In this document: piece by piece, positions 56,426 through 64,000 of the stretch
Position numbering within the stretch: the stretch's first letter is position 1
Layout: each line of letters begins with the position of its first letter
Assembly: GCA_944383695.1 (NCBI GenBank)
Contig: CALWQP010000003.1
Coordinates: 62,001 to 126,000 of the forward strand
Origin: an uncultured Mediterraneibacter sp.
GTDB lineage: Bacteria > Bacillota > Clostridia > Lachnospirales > Lachnospiraceae
Reading direction: 5' to 3'
Length of the DNA stretch: 64,000 nucleotides
The notes under the pieces: model-generated
What the model was told of the DNA's origin: nothing
Seen by the model: the letters and a program-made list of their open reading frames with translations, nothing else
The model's database searches: none
Translations under genes and position numbers: made by a program

Positions 56426-56653
56426 CTATACGATATCAACAACAACTCGTTTGTCTTCTTTCGCTGCCGCCGCTTTTACAACAGAGCGGATCGCTTTCGC
56501 GATACGTCCCTGCTTGCCGATGACTTTTCCCATATCTCCGTCTGCAACATGTAATTCAAGTACAGTTGTCTTTCCTTCTTGCTTCTCATTGACCGAAACT
56601 TCTTCCGGATGGTCTACAAGTGCTTTTGCGATTACTTCAACTAATTCTTTCAT
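56426..56653 (-). CDS. khpA: KH-domain RNA-binding protein KhpA (YlqC)
   Basis: The 75-residue protein is a single KH domain with the GXXG loop in MGKVIGKQGRIAKAIRSVV. It partners KhpB and affects cell shape and RNA turnover in Firmicutes. Strong CGGAGG; its place between rpsP and rimM is conserved. Confidence 0.96.
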   Translation of the reverse strand: MKELVEVIAKALVDHPEEVSVNEKQEGKTTVLELHVADGDMGKVIGKQGRIAKAIRSVVKAAAAKEDKRVVVDIV

Positions 56654-56676
56654 TTGCGTACCTCCGCAAAGACATC

Positions 56677-56922
56677 TTATTTCTCGATACCTGCTGCCTT
56701 GAATATCTTACCAACGACTTCTGTCGGCTGTGCGCCGTTGTTGAGCCATTTCTTTGCCGCTTCCTCATCAACCTTGATCGCGCTCGGATCACAGTTCGGA
56801 TCGTATGTTCCGATCTCTTCGATGAATCTTCCGTCTCTCGGGGATCTTGAATCAGCTACCACGATTCTATAAAAAGGAGCCTTCTTCTGTCCCATTCTTC
56901 TTAATCTGATCTTTACTGCCAT
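56677..56922 (-). CDS. rpsP: 30S ribosomal protein S16
   Basis: The 81-residue protein has [42 protein letters not shown], the canonical S16 N-terminus. ATG 56922 follows AGAGGTGAC. The GTG three codons upstream forms part of that ribosome binding site. Confidence 0.98.
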   Translation of the reverse strand: MAVKIRLRRMGQKKAPFYRIVVADSRSPRDGRFIEEIGTYDPNCDPSAIKVDEEAAKKWLNNGAQPTEVVGKIFKAAGIEK

Positions 56923-57016
56923 TTTTGTCACCTCTGTTTTTCTTTTTTGTTATTGTGTTGCTCCTGCCGTCAGCCCGCCGCGTCTGCGGCCGTCCGCGTC
57001 CGGCATGATCTATGTG

Positions 57017-58378
57017 TCAAAAGGGAAGCCGGAACCTGCCCTTCTTGCCACCTCTGCCGCCCATCATTCCCGGAAGCTTCTTCATCATCTTCCTGGATTC
57101 ATTGAACTGCTTCACCATCCGGTTCACCTCGGCGATATCCACGCCCGCGCCCCGCGCGATGCGGTGTTTCCTGGATGGGTTCAGGATGTCGGGATTCCGC
57201 CTTTCCTCTGGAGTCATGGAGCGGATCATCGCCTCCATCCTGGACATTTTCTTCTCATTTTCCTCCGAGTCAAGGTCCGGCATCTTTCCCCTGCCGCCAA
57301 GCGCCCCCATTCCCGGCATCATACTCATGATGCTGGATAAGCCGCCCATCTTGCGCATCTGTTCCATACTCATCAGATAGTCGTCAAAATCAAACTGGGC
57401 CTTCTTCATCTTGTCAGCCATCTGCATGGCCTGCTCTTGATCGATCTCGGCGCCTGCTTTCTCTATCAGCGTCAGCACGTCTCCCATCCCAAGGATACGC
57501 GACGCCATTCTGTCCGGGTAGAACTGCTCCAGGTCAGAGAGTTTTTCTCCCATACCTGCGTAAAGGATCGGTCTGCCGGTCACTGCTTTGATGGACAATG
57601 CCGCACCGCCTCTTGTGTCGCCGTCCAGCTTCGTGACGATGACGCCGTCTATACCGATCTTGTCATTGAAAGCCGCTGCCACGTTCACTGCGTCCTGTCC
57701 TGTCATAGCGTCTACCACAAGGATTGTCTGGTGGACTTCCACAGCTTCCTTGATTTCCTGGAGCTCCGCCATCATGTCCTCATCGATGTGGAGACGGCCT
57801 GCTGTATCCAGGATCACGATATTATTCCCATTCTTCGCCGCGTGCTGCACCGCTGCTTTCGCAATGTCTGCCGGACGGTTCTTATCTCCCATGGAGAACA
57901 CTTCCACGCCCTGTTTCTCACCGTTGATCTGCAGCTGTCTGATAGCTGCCGGGCGGTATACGTCACACGCCACGAGCAGCGGTTTTTTGCCTTTTAATTT
58001 ATATTTGCCTGCCAGCTTCGCCGTGGTGGTCGTCTTACCGGCGCCCTGAAGACCTGCCATCATAATGACTGTCATGGCGCTTCCCGGCTGGAGCTTGATC
58101 TCGGTCGTCTCAGAACCCATAAGCCTGATGAGCTCTTCATGTACGATCTTGATCACCATCTGCCCCGGATTCAGTCCGTTCATCACGTCCTGCCCGACAG
58201 CCCGCTCCTGGACGTCTTTTATAAAGCTTTTTACGACCTTGAAGTTGACGTCTGCTTCCAGAAGGGCCATCTTGACCTCTCTGAGCGCGGCTTTTACATC
58301 ATCCTCTGTAAGCCGCCCTTTGCTGCGCAGGTTTCGGAATACATTCTGAAGTTTTTCTGTCAAGCTGTCAAATGCCAT
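57017..58378 (-). CDS. ffh: Signal recognition particle protein Ffh
   Basis: The 453-residue protein has an N domain, a G domain with GLQGAGKTTTTAKLA (about 107-121), DTAGRLHID and TKLDGDTRGGAAL, and a Met-rich M domain (about 300-440). The C-terminal tail is Met/Gly/Lys rich. It binds 4.5S RNA and signal peptides to target proteins to the membrane. ylxM upstream is its usual partner. Confidence 0.99.
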   Translation of the reverse strand: MAFDSLTEKLQNVFRNLRSKGRLTEDDVKAALREVKMALLEADVNFKVVKSFIKDVQERAVGQDVMNGLNPGQMVIKIVHEELIRLMGSETTEIKLQPGSAMTVIMMAGLQGAGKTTTTAKLAGKYKLKGKKPLLVACDVYRPAAIRQLQINGEKQGVEVFSMGDKNRPADIAKAAVQHAAKNGNNIVILDTAGRLHIDEDMMAELQEIKEAVEVHQTILVVDAMTGQDAVNVAAAFNDKIGIDGVIVTKLDGDTRGGAALSIKAVTGRPILYAGMGEKLSDLEQFYPDRMASRILGMGDVLTLIEKAGAEIDQEQAMQMADKMKKAQFDFDDYLMSMEQMRKMGGLSSIMSMMPGMGALGGRGKMPDLDSEENEKKMSRMEAMIRSMTPEERRNPDILNPSRKHRIARGAGVDIAEVNRMVKQFNESRKMMKKLPGMMGGRGGKKGRFRLPF

Positions 58379-58459
58379 TCTATAACTCCTCTTTGCCTTA
58401 CCGTGTCTCTTCTGATGTCCTGCTTCCGGCCAATCATCGTCTGCCGCCTTCTTTCCGGC

Positions 58460-58810
58460 TTACAGCTCTTCGATGATCGCAGAAGAGATACCGCGGATAC
58501 GCTGTATGATCATTTCCGGGTCCTTCTTATCCTGCTCCCACTCTTCCAGCATCCGGTCAATCTGGGAAACCTTTTCCTTCACAGCGAGAAATCTTTCTAC
58601 CAGATGCAGCTTCGCCTCGTAGCCTTCCAGCGCCTTCTGGCACCGTCTGACAAGGTCATGCACTCCCTGCCGACTGATTCCCTGGCTCTCTGCGATCTCA
58701 CTCAGAGACAAGTCGTCAAGGACGAACTGCTCATAAATCTCTTTCTGATGCGGAGTAAGAAGTTCTCCGTAAAAATCATATAATAATGCCTGCTCTAAAA
58801 TCTTATCCAT
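58460..58810 (-). CDS. ylxM: YlxM family DNA/RNA-binding protein
   Basis: The 116-residue helix-turn-helix protein has LLYDFYGELLTPHQKEIYEQFVLDDLSLSEIAESQGISRQGVHDLVRRCQKALEGYE, like sigma region 4. YlxM genes precede ffh across Firmicutes and influence SRP assembly. Its promoter lies so close that the leader is only about 10 bases, just enough for AGGGTGAC before ATG 58810. Confidence 0.93.
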   Translation of the reverse strand: MDKILEQALLYDFYGELLTPHQKEIYEQFVLDDLSLSEIAESQGISRQGVHDLVRRCQKALEGYEAKLHLVERFLAVKEKVSQIDRMLEEWEQDKKDPEMIIQRIRGISSAIIEEL

Positions 58811-58826
58811 TGTTGTCACCCTTGCT

Positions 58827-58855
58827 ATCATACACGAAGAGTACATAGGTGTCAA
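58827..58855 (-). promoter_or_regulatory. Promoter of the ylxM-ffh-rpsP-rplS cluster
   Basis: On the minus strand a perfect TTGACA (58850-58855), a 17-base spacer and TATGAT (58827-58832). Confidence 0.8.
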
Positions 58856-58964
58856 GTATTTTTTCTTTACAGTTTTTCTTTCCAGTCTCCTCTTCGCAGC
58901 CAGCCTATATTTTTGTACAGCTCCTCTATGATAATAGAATGCATGCTATATAATAGAGTACATT

Positions 58965-59873
58965 CTATACTTTCAGCAGCCTTTCCACATTGAGCATCCC
59001 CCATCCAGCCTCAGTCCCCGGAATCTTCACGCACGATTCCCTGAGTCTCAGTTTTACCTCCACATTGGTCATATCCGGGTATTTGGACAACAGGCAGGCG
59101 ATCGCTCCGGAGACAACCGGCGCCGCCATTGACGTGCCTGTTTTCATAGTATAGGGATGCTCGCCGGGGCGTCCATATCTGCCATTGCAGCTTATGATCC
59201 CTGTCCCGGGAGCAAACACATCCGGCTTCACCACACATTCCCGGGTCGGTCCCCTCCCGGAATAATTTACATTTTTTCTGCGTCTCTGCACAGGCGGAAG
59301 TTCCGTATCCGGCACTCCCACGGTAATTACCTTGCGGCTGCTCCCAGGCACTGCCACGGTTCCTTCACCAGGCCCATAATTTCCTGCTGATACGACCACG
59401 ATCAGCCCGCTATCCCACAGCTCCTCCACCGCGTCCAGGAACAGACGCTTCTGATGTGCCGCCAGATCCGGCTGTGTCCCAACAGAAATATTCACGATCC
59501 TCACATCATAACGTTCTTTTTCTGATAGAATCCACCTGATTCCTTTCAGCACGTTCTCCACATCTCCGTTCCCCTCCCTGTCCAGTACTTTTCCTACAAG
59601 GAGGGACGCATCCGGCGCCATCCCCGCATACAGCCCATTTGACACTTTTCCGCTTCCTGCCAGGATGCCTGCCACATGAGTTCCATGCCCGCTGTCATCA
59701 TTATATTTCAGAGAATTTCCCACAAAATCTTTAAAACCGGCTGCCCGCCCCTCAAGATCAGGATGCCTGGACATCCCTGTGTCAAGCACGGCAATACAGA
59801 TTCCCTTTCCCATCCACTTTTTATCCTTTATATCATTACACCAGTATCCAACCGCCTGTTTTACCCATCTCAT
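58965..59873 (-). CDS. S8 family serine peptidase (intracellular subtilase type)
   Basis: The 302-residue peptidase has catalytic D31 in VLDTGMSRHPDL, H63 in SGHGTHVAGI, oxyanion N164 in SAGNYGPGEG and S247 in GTSMAAPVVSG. There is no signal peptide and only a short N-terminal extension, as in intracellular subtilisins and AprX-like enzymes. ATG 59873 follows AAAAGGA; longer in-frame extensions are low-complexity Pro/His sequence without a ribosome binding site. It is divergent from the Cys-rich mini-protein. A role in sporulation or stationary-phase turnover is inference. Confidence 0.88.
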   Translation of the reverse strand: MRWVKQAVGYWCNDIKDKKWMGKGICIAVLDTGMSRHPDLEGRAAGFKDFVGNSLKYNDDSGHGTHVAGILAGSGKVSNGLYAGMAPDASLLVGKVLDREGNGDVENVLKGIRWILSEKERYDVRIVNISVGTQPDLAAHQKRLFLDAVEELWDSGLIVVVSAGNYGPGEGTVAVPGSSRKVITVGVPDTELPPVQRRRKNVNYSGRGPTRECVVKPDVFAPGTGIISCNGRYGRPGEHPYTMKTGTSMAAPVVSGAIACLLSKYPDMTNVEVKLRLRESCVKIPGTEAGWGMLNVERLLKV

Positions 59874-59959
59874 AATAAATTCCTTTTTAATCAGAATATT
59901 CTCCTCTTCTGATTTTTGTCCCTGGAATATGCTTTTCTCCTGTTTCCCGGCAGACTGTA

Positions 59960-59986
59960 ACCACTTTTCTCCCTCTGCATAATATA
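59960..59986 (+). promoter_or_regulatory. Possible sigma-K promoter of the Cys-rich gene
   Basis: AC (59960-59961), 16 bases, then CATAATATA (59978-59986) fits the SigK consensus AC-N16/17-CATAnnnTA, 35 bases upstream of the ATG. Confidence 0.4.
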
Positions 59987-60021
59987 AAACTGTAAACAAT
60001 AACCTAATTGGAGGATTTAAC

Positions 60022-60234
60022 ATGAGTGATTTAACTGCTACAAACTGTGGATGCGGATGCGACAACGGAAACGGAATGTCTTCCTGCCTGTGGATCATTC
60101 TTCTGCTTTGCTGCTGCGGCGGATGTGGCGGAAACACATTCAGCGGCAACGGATGCGGCAATGACAGCTGCCTGTGGATCATCCTTCTGCTCTTCTGCTG
60201 CGGCGGATTCGGCAACAACGGATGTGGATGCTGA
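60022..60234 (+). CDS. Cys/Gly-rich hydrophobic repeat mini-protein
   Basis: The 70-residue protein has 16 cysteines. It is built from a hydrophilic N-terminus (MSDLTATNCGCGCDNGNG) and two tandem copies of a unit: SCLWIILLL followed by C/F-CCGG and an Asn/Gly-rich tail ending NGCG. It resembles the small proteins often labelled chorion-class high-cysteine in Clostridia. The hydrophobic SCLWIILLL core could insert in a membrane or stack in a cross-linked coat. AATTGGAGG precedes the ATG. A spore-coat role is inferred from composition and the promoter. Confidence 0.8.
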   Translation: MSDLTATNCGCGCDNGNGMSSCLWIILLLCCCGGCGGNTFSGNGCGNDSCLWIILLLFCCGGFGNNGCGC

Positions 60235-60269
60235 TCAAAGTTCAGACAATTCTGACAGCTTAGACCAAA

Positions 60270-60291
60270 GGGGTCAGACTCTTCTGACCCC
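60270..60291 (+). terminator. First hairpin after the Cys-rich gene
   Basis: GGGGTCAGA (60270-60278) and TCTGACCCC (60283-60291), followed by GCACACAATTTTT. Probably terminates the Cys-rich transcript. Confidence 0.55.
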
Positions 60292-60305
60292 GCACACAAT
60301 TTTTG

Positions 60306-60344
60306 AAAAAGCAGGATGTACGTTTACCGTACATCCTGCTTTTT
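60306..60344. terminator. Strong bidirectional terminator
   Basis: A perfect 17 bp stem (60306-60322 with 60328-60344, core GCAGGATGTACG) with A and T runs at its base, between the Cys-rich gene and the convergent 50-residue gene. Confidence 0.85.
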
Positions 60345-60354
60345 CACTTTACAT

Positions 60355-60507
60355 TCAGTTTGCTTTATTCTTTTCTGCCTGATTTTTTACCTTTTCTTCT
60401 TTTTGAGAAACTTCCCTGCTCTCTTTTCCATTCAGGCGCCGCTTCAGCATACATTCTTCGTCGATTTCGTATACGGCGTTCCCGTCAATGATTAATTTTC
60501 TTGCCAC
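60355..60507 (-). CDS. Conserved-looking 50-residue protein, unknown
   Basis: The GTG start at 60507 follows GGAG (spacing 6) and gives a product beginning ARKLIIDGNAVYEIDEEC after the initiator, with a Lys/Glu-rich tail ending KANKAN-like residues. I have an impression that proteins starting this way recur in Lachnospiraceae, but I cannot verify it. It ends 11 bases before the strong bidirectional terminator. No domain; the N-terminal half looks like a short beta-hairpin domain and the tail is likely disordered. Confidence 0.65.
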   Translation of the reverse strand: MARKLIIDGNAVYEIDEECMLKRRLNGKESREVSQKEEKVKNQAEKNKAN

Positions 60508-60677
60508 TGTCTCTCCAGTCCTTTCTCTTTGTTCTTTATTATTTTATGAACCGTGTCTAAAATGGCTACGCTCCTTATATGCCCTGCAGACAGCAGCTCG
60601 TTTTTACAGCTTTCCCCTGAATCATAATTTTATTCATAACGGCATATATATTTACAACGCTACGTGCAGGAGTTTAT

Positions 60678-61253
60678 ATGGACAAAAATCTTCCCGGACC
60701 GATGACACCTTTTGACGAGCTCGTCACTTCACCGGAACTCCAGATCATGAAGCTCATAATCCCTTATGCTCCTGCATCCGGGCGACAGATGCTGGCAGCC
60801 TGTGTAAAAGTCATGGAACTCAGAGAGACGATCCGGATCTTCTCTGGCGGCCGCGGCGTTATCAGGGCGCAGATGCTGGGGGATGAAGAACACTCGTCTC
60901 CCATTGACATACTGAACAGCTTCCGCCCTTATCTTAAGCCCCGCGAATCTGCCGCGTTAGATATGGTGATCAACTTAAAGGAAATGATGTCTGTTATGGA
61001 AATGATGCAGAACAGCGGTTCTTCGGAAGATGGAGGACCGGCTCTCGATCCGATGGATATCCTGTCCGGCATGCTTTCCCCGGAACAGCAGGAAATGTTC
61101 CACATATACAGCGACATGTTTTCACAGGCAGAAGACCATGATCAGAAAGGAGATAGTACAGATGGAAGAATGGATGAACAACCCGGCAATGAAGAATATA
61201 GACCCGGCGAAACTGGAGCTGATCCGGATGGCAGCGGCACGGACAGAGGGTAA
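60678..61253 (+). CDS. Hypothetical protein, first of an overlapping pair
   Basis: The 191-residue acidic protein has a helical core (about 15-155), with LQIMKLIIPYAP, MLAACVKVMELRETIRIF, LNSFRPYLKPRESAALDMVINLKEMMSVMEMM and DILSGMLSPEQQEMFHIYSDMF, and a Gly/Asp/Glu-rich disordered tail. No catalytic motif, signal peptide or membrane segment. CAGGAG precedes the ATG. Its last 92 bases overlap the next gene in another frame. I do not recognise the function. Confidence 0.72.
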   Translation: MDKNLPGPMTPFDELVTSPELQIMKLIIPYAPASGRQMLAACVKVMELRETIRIFSGGRGVIRAQMLGDEEHSSPIDILNSFRPYLKPRESAALDMVINLKEMMSVMEMMQNSGSSEDGGPALDPMDILSGMLSPEQQEMFHIYSDMFSQAEDHDQKGDSTDGRMDEQPGNEEYRPGETGADPDGSGTDRG

Positions 61254-61446
61254 GACAGGAAAAGACCTGGCTCCGGTCATGCTGGCACTCATCACCAGCG
61301 CGAATAAGCAGGGAATCCGCTTTACTCCGGATGAGGTCACCCTTATTCTTGAAATATTAAAACAGGGAAAAAGCAAAGAAGAACAAGAACAGATCGACCG
61401 GACAGTGCGGATGACCAGCTCTCTTTTTCAGAAACATAAAAACTAA
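61162..61446 (+). CDS. Hypothetical helical protein, second of an overlapping pair
   Basis: The 94-residue protein has MEEWMNNPAMKNIDPAKLELIRMAAARTEGKTGKDLAPVMLALITSANKQGIRFTPDEVTLILEILKQGKS, a compact helical bundle with no known motif. ATG 61162 sits behind AAAGGAGATAG, a better start than upstream codons. Overlap of 92 bases with the preceding gene implies coupled expression, and the shared helical, Met-rich style suggests the two interact. The stop abuts the long inverted repeat copy C. Function unknown. Confidence 0.75.
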   Translation: MEEWMNNPAMKNIDPAKLELIRMAAARTEGKTGKDLAPVMLALITSANKQGIRFTPDEVTLILEILKQGKSKEEQEQIDRTVRMTSSLFQKHKN

Positions 61447-61810
61447 CTGGAGGAGATCTGGATTTGCAGAGGAGACTGTCGCGAAGTAGATCATCCGAAA
61501 ACCGAGGAGCGTATTTCCGAACGTCTTTCAGTACGGGGGTGCGGGTGGCTACGGCAACTTCGTAATAGGATATAGAAAAAGTAAAAATCTGGAATCATGC
61601 GTTAAACTATACATCAGGATCGTCCAAGGCGAAGCCAGGTTGCCCGATGCACAGTTTTGTTTTTAGCATGATTCCAGATTTTGTAGTTTTTCTCACCTCA
61701 TGGAGCGGAGGCGAAGCCACCTGCACCCCCGCACTGAATACGTCTTAAATATTTCCTCTACGCAGTTTTTGGAAGATTTGCTCCATGAAAGTCTCCCCGA
61801 CGATCCGGAT
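61447..61810. repeat. Long inverted repeat, copy C, with nested hairpins
   Basis: It fills the 364-base gap between the helical gene and galE. The ends are AGATCTGGATTTGC and GATCCGGATTTA. The left arm has GAAAACCGAGG (61497-61507), related to the GAAAACCGCAGG of copy A. A 22 bp stem pairs 61529-61550 with 61715-61736 (GGGGGTGCGGGTGGCT type). Inside it a perfect 17 bp stem pairs AAAATCTGGAATCATGC (61584-61600) with its complement (61666-61682), and a third hairpin lies inside that. Confidence 0.75.
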
Positions 61811-62827
61811 TTAATCCGCATACCCATTTGGATTCTGGCTCTGCCATCTCCATGAATCTTCACACATTTCATCCAGTCCGCATTCTGCCGTCCAGTGCAG
61901 CTCTTCTTTCGCTTTGGATGCGTCGCAGTAGCATGTCGCGATATCGCCAGCACGGCGCGGCTTAATCTCATAGGGGATCTCTTTTCCGCACGCTTTGCTG
62001 AATGCTTTCACCATATCGAGCACAGAATATCCGTTTCCTGTTCCCAGGTTGTAGACAGATACGCCTGCTTTTTCCTTCAGTTTCTCCACCGAGCGCACAT
62101 GACCGACTGCAAGGTCTACCACGTGGATATAGTCCCGGACTCCGGTTCCGTCATGAGTATCATAGTCGTCTCCGAATACGCCCAGGCGCGGAAGTTTGCC
62201 GATCGCTACCTGTGTGATGTAAGGCATAAGGTTGTTCGGGATGCCCTTCGGGTCCTCGCCGATGAGCCCGCTCTTATGAGCTCCGATCGGATTGAAGTAG
62301 CGGAGAAGCACTACATTCCACTCCGGGTCCGCTGTATGCAAGTCTGTCAGGATCTGCTCCAGCATCCATTTCGTCCATCCATATGGGTTTGTACATGTTC
62401 CTTTCGGGCACTCCTCTGTAATCGGGATAAACGCCGGGTCTCCATATACTGTGGCGGATGAACTGAAAATGATGTTCTTCACGCCGTGATTTCTCATCAC
62501 ATCACAGAGCGTGATCGTGCCGCCGATGTTATTCTCATAGTATTCAAGCGGTTTCTGCACGGACTCTCCCACTGCCTTGAGCCCTGCGAAGTGGATCACG
62601 GATTCTACATCCTCTTTGTCAAAAACTTCGTTTAACGCCTCTCTGTCACGGATGTCTACTTTATAGAATCTCAGGTCCTTTCCTGTGATCTGCTTTACTC
62701 TCTCCAGCGCTTTCTCTGATGCATTATAGAGATTGTCAACTACTGCCACATCATAGCCCGCATTTAAAAGCTCAACGCATGTATGGCTTCCGATAAATCC
62801 GGCTCCTCCGGTTACTAAGATCGACAT
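61811..62827 (-). CDS. galE: UDP-glucose 4-epimerase
   Basis: The 338-residue SDR enzyme has the NAD motif [11 protein letters not shown] near the start, the catalytic S-x24-YGWTK (Y149, K153) and [12 protein letters not shown]. It interconverts UDP-glucose and UDP-galactose. I prefer ATG 62827, eight bases after AAGGAGG, to the ATG two codons earlier. The nucleotidyltransferase gene upstream may share the transcript. The 3' side is repeat copy C. Confidence 0.96.
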   Translation of the reverse strand: MSILVTGGAGFIGSHTCVELLNAGYDVAVVDNLYNASEKALERVKQITGKDLRFYKVDIRDREALNEVFDKEDVESVIHFAGLKAVGESVQKPLEYYENNIGGTITLCDVMRNHGVKNIIFSSSATVYGDPAFIPITEECPKGTCTNPYGWTKWMLEQILTDLHTADPEWNVVLLRYFNPIGAHKSGLIGEDPKGIPNNLMPYITQVAIGKLPRLGVFGDDYDTHDGTGVRDYIHVVDLAVGHVRSVEKLKEKAGVSVYNLGTGNGYSVLDMVKAFSKACGKEIPYEIKPRRAGDIATCYCDASKAKEELHWTAECGLDEMCEDSWRWQSQNPNGYAD

Positions 62828-62982
62828 ACTCATATCCTCCTTGACTGATTCTGTGAATTTCTGCCGTGCACGGCGTTTCTTTGTTTCTTTCTGTGCCCAT
62901 TATAGCACGAGTCCTGAGGAAATTCTTTATATTTTTAGTTCATCTTATGGTAAAAATGTTGCATACATTCCACCTGCCGGAG

Positions 62983-63912
62983 CTATTCACGACCATCCCA
63001 CAGCTTCTGCGGATACAGCCCTGCATCTTTCAGCGACTGGACTGCCGCGACAACAACCGGCTTATCCTCTTTGTACGTGACGCCGTACCATTTATCCTCC
63101 GACTCCAGAACCTTTACCGTAGCGCGTCCTTCTTCCAGTAGTTCACTCACCACTGCCGGAAGGAAATATTCACATTTCAACGGATTCTCTTCCAACCCTT
63201 TTTCCAGGAATGCCGGGAATCCTGCTTTGATCTCATCCAGGATGCTGCGCGTGAATCCCCACATGTTCATGGACACAAGGGTATCTCCGTCAATTAACGT
63301 CCACGTCTGCCCGTCATCTTCGGAATACTCAATGCCTCCGTTCCTCTTCTCGATCCGGGTGCGTTCCGTCACACTGACAAGTTCGTTGTCTGCGTTCAGC
63401 CCGCACACGCCTCTCGCGACGTGTCCGTTGTCAGTCACTGTATTTTTCAGGCGGTAGCCCACCATGGTGTAGCGGTATTTATCGTCATCCTCGTGGGTGG
63501 TAAGGTAATCATAGATGGTCTGAAATGCATGGCGTCCGTAATAGTCGTCCGCATTGATGACCGCGAACGGTCCGTCAATCTCATCGATGGCGCTTAAGAC
63601 CGCATGCGCGGTACCCCACGGCTTCACACGCCCTTCGGGGATTTCAAACCCTTCCGGAATATTTGCAAGCTCCTGGAATACATATGCCACTTCCATTACT
63701 TTTTCGATCCGCCTGCCGACCGCTTCTTTAAAGTCTGTTTCATTTTCTTTTTTAATGATAAAGACGACCTTCTCGAATCCCGCGCGCTTTGCGTCATAGA
63801 TTGAGAAGTCCATGATGATATGCCCTTCTTTATCTACCGGATCGATCTGTTTCAGACCGCCGTATCGGCTCCCCATGCCTGCCGCCATGATGACTAAAAC
63901 CGGTTTCTTCAT
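62983..63912 (-). CDS. Sugar-phosphate nucleotidyltransferase family protein
   Basis: The 309-residue protein has an N-terminal NTP-transferase motif variant, MAAGMGSRYGGLKQIDPV, with VINADDYYGRHAF for the metal site and a GTAHAVLSAIDEI motif. GMGSRYGG is the G-x-G-x-R-type loop in place of the usual GxGTRL. Such proteins transfer a nucleotidyl group onto a sugar phosphate, for example making UDP- or dTDP-sugars; the exact sugar is open. It precedes galE by 155 bases, consistent with nucleotide-sugar metabolism. AGGAGG precedes the ATG. Confidence 0.85.
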   Translation of the reverse strand: MKKPVLVIMAAGMGSRYGGLKQIDPVDKEGHIIMDFSIYDAKRAGFEKVVFIIKKENETDFKEAVGRRIEKVMEVAYVFQELANIPEGFEIPEGRVKPWGTAHAVLSAIDEIDGPFAVINADDYYGRHAFQTIYDYLTTHEDDDKYRYTMVGYRLKNTVTDNGHVARGVCGLNADNELVSVTERTRIEKRNGGIEYSEDDGQTWTLIDGDTLVSMNMWGFTRSILDEIKAGFPAFLEKGLEENPLKCEYFLPAVVSELLEEGRATVKVLESEDKWYGVTYKEDKPVVVAAVQSLKDAGLYPQKLWDGRE

Positions 63913-64000
63913 TGTATATGTCCTCCTGAAATCTTATATCCTGATGGTGGATGTCCGCATGTCTGCCCTTCCACTCATTTCCTGTTCCATTGTATGATAA

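Noticed and set aside
58965-60299. Subtilase read from the far upstream start as a 444-residue protein
   Set aside because: The extra residues are Pro/His/Gln low-complexity sequence encoded across the divergent Cys-rich gene and its promoter; ATG 59873 has AAAAGGA and fits the family.

Overview
The window is a chromosomal segment from a spore-forming Clostridia, most likely a Lachnospiraceae (relatives of Dorea, Blautia, Mediterraneibacter or Clostridium scindens). The evidence is the strong AGGAGG-type ribosome binding sites, CIRCE-controlled groESL, clostridial CodY, an intact sigK, ATP-type PckA, the comM-dprA-topA-codY order, and the ylxM-ffh-rpsP-khpA-rimM-trmD-rplS translation cluster. 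No prophage, insertion sequence, CRISPR array or rRNA operon was seen. Most of the window is ordinary core genome; the odd parts are small genes, intergenic repeats and one accessory sugar operon.

Layout. 0-5 kb: a partial membrane gene and a membrane-anchored XRE regulator, a DegV lipid-binding protein, a hexapeptide acetyltransferase, a DUF3267 putative zincin, and a lone, unusual tRNA-Trp with its own promoter. 5-10 kb: a response regulator, ABC transporter and histidine kinase module of the antimicrobial-peptide-sensing type, divergent from two tiny genes (a Pro/Val-rich 50-residue peptide and a 61-residue lipoprotein), then a signal peptidase. 10-17 kb: a second ABC exporter pair, a D-2-hydroxyacid dehydrogenase, a HAD phosphatase and a PdaA-like deacetylase. 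17-26 kb: groEL-groES with CIRCE, an unknown gene, codY, topA, dprA, comM, and sigK reading the other way. 26-37 kb: pckA, thrC, an NhaC-type antiporter, leuD-leuC, asd, argH, queH and a cytidylate-kinase-like gene, which together make a gluconeogenic and amino-acid block. 37-39 kb: a NitT/TauT-type ATPase and permease without a binding protein.

39-46 kb holds a LacI-controlled sugar operon: binding protein, two permeases, a class II aldolase and an FucI/AraA-like isomerase, with no kinase. 46-49 kb: a sodium-dependent (NSS) transporter, a DUF362 ferredoxin-like protein, a thioesterase and tRNA-Thr(CGU). 49-59 kb: mscS, pgeF, yraN, rnhB, lepB, rbgA, lepB, rplS, trmD, rimM, khpA, rpsP, ffh, ylxM. 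59-64 kb: an intracellular subtilase, a Cys/Gly-rich repeated mini-protein with a possible SigK promoter, three conserved-looking unknown small genes, galE and a sugar nucleotidyltransferase.

The most notable non-coding signal is a family of three long, imperfect inverted repeats (16653-16874, 26101-26345, 61447-61810). They share terminal and subterminal words but carry different nested hairpins. Every copy fills the gap between two convergent genes, reaching from stop codon to stop codon.
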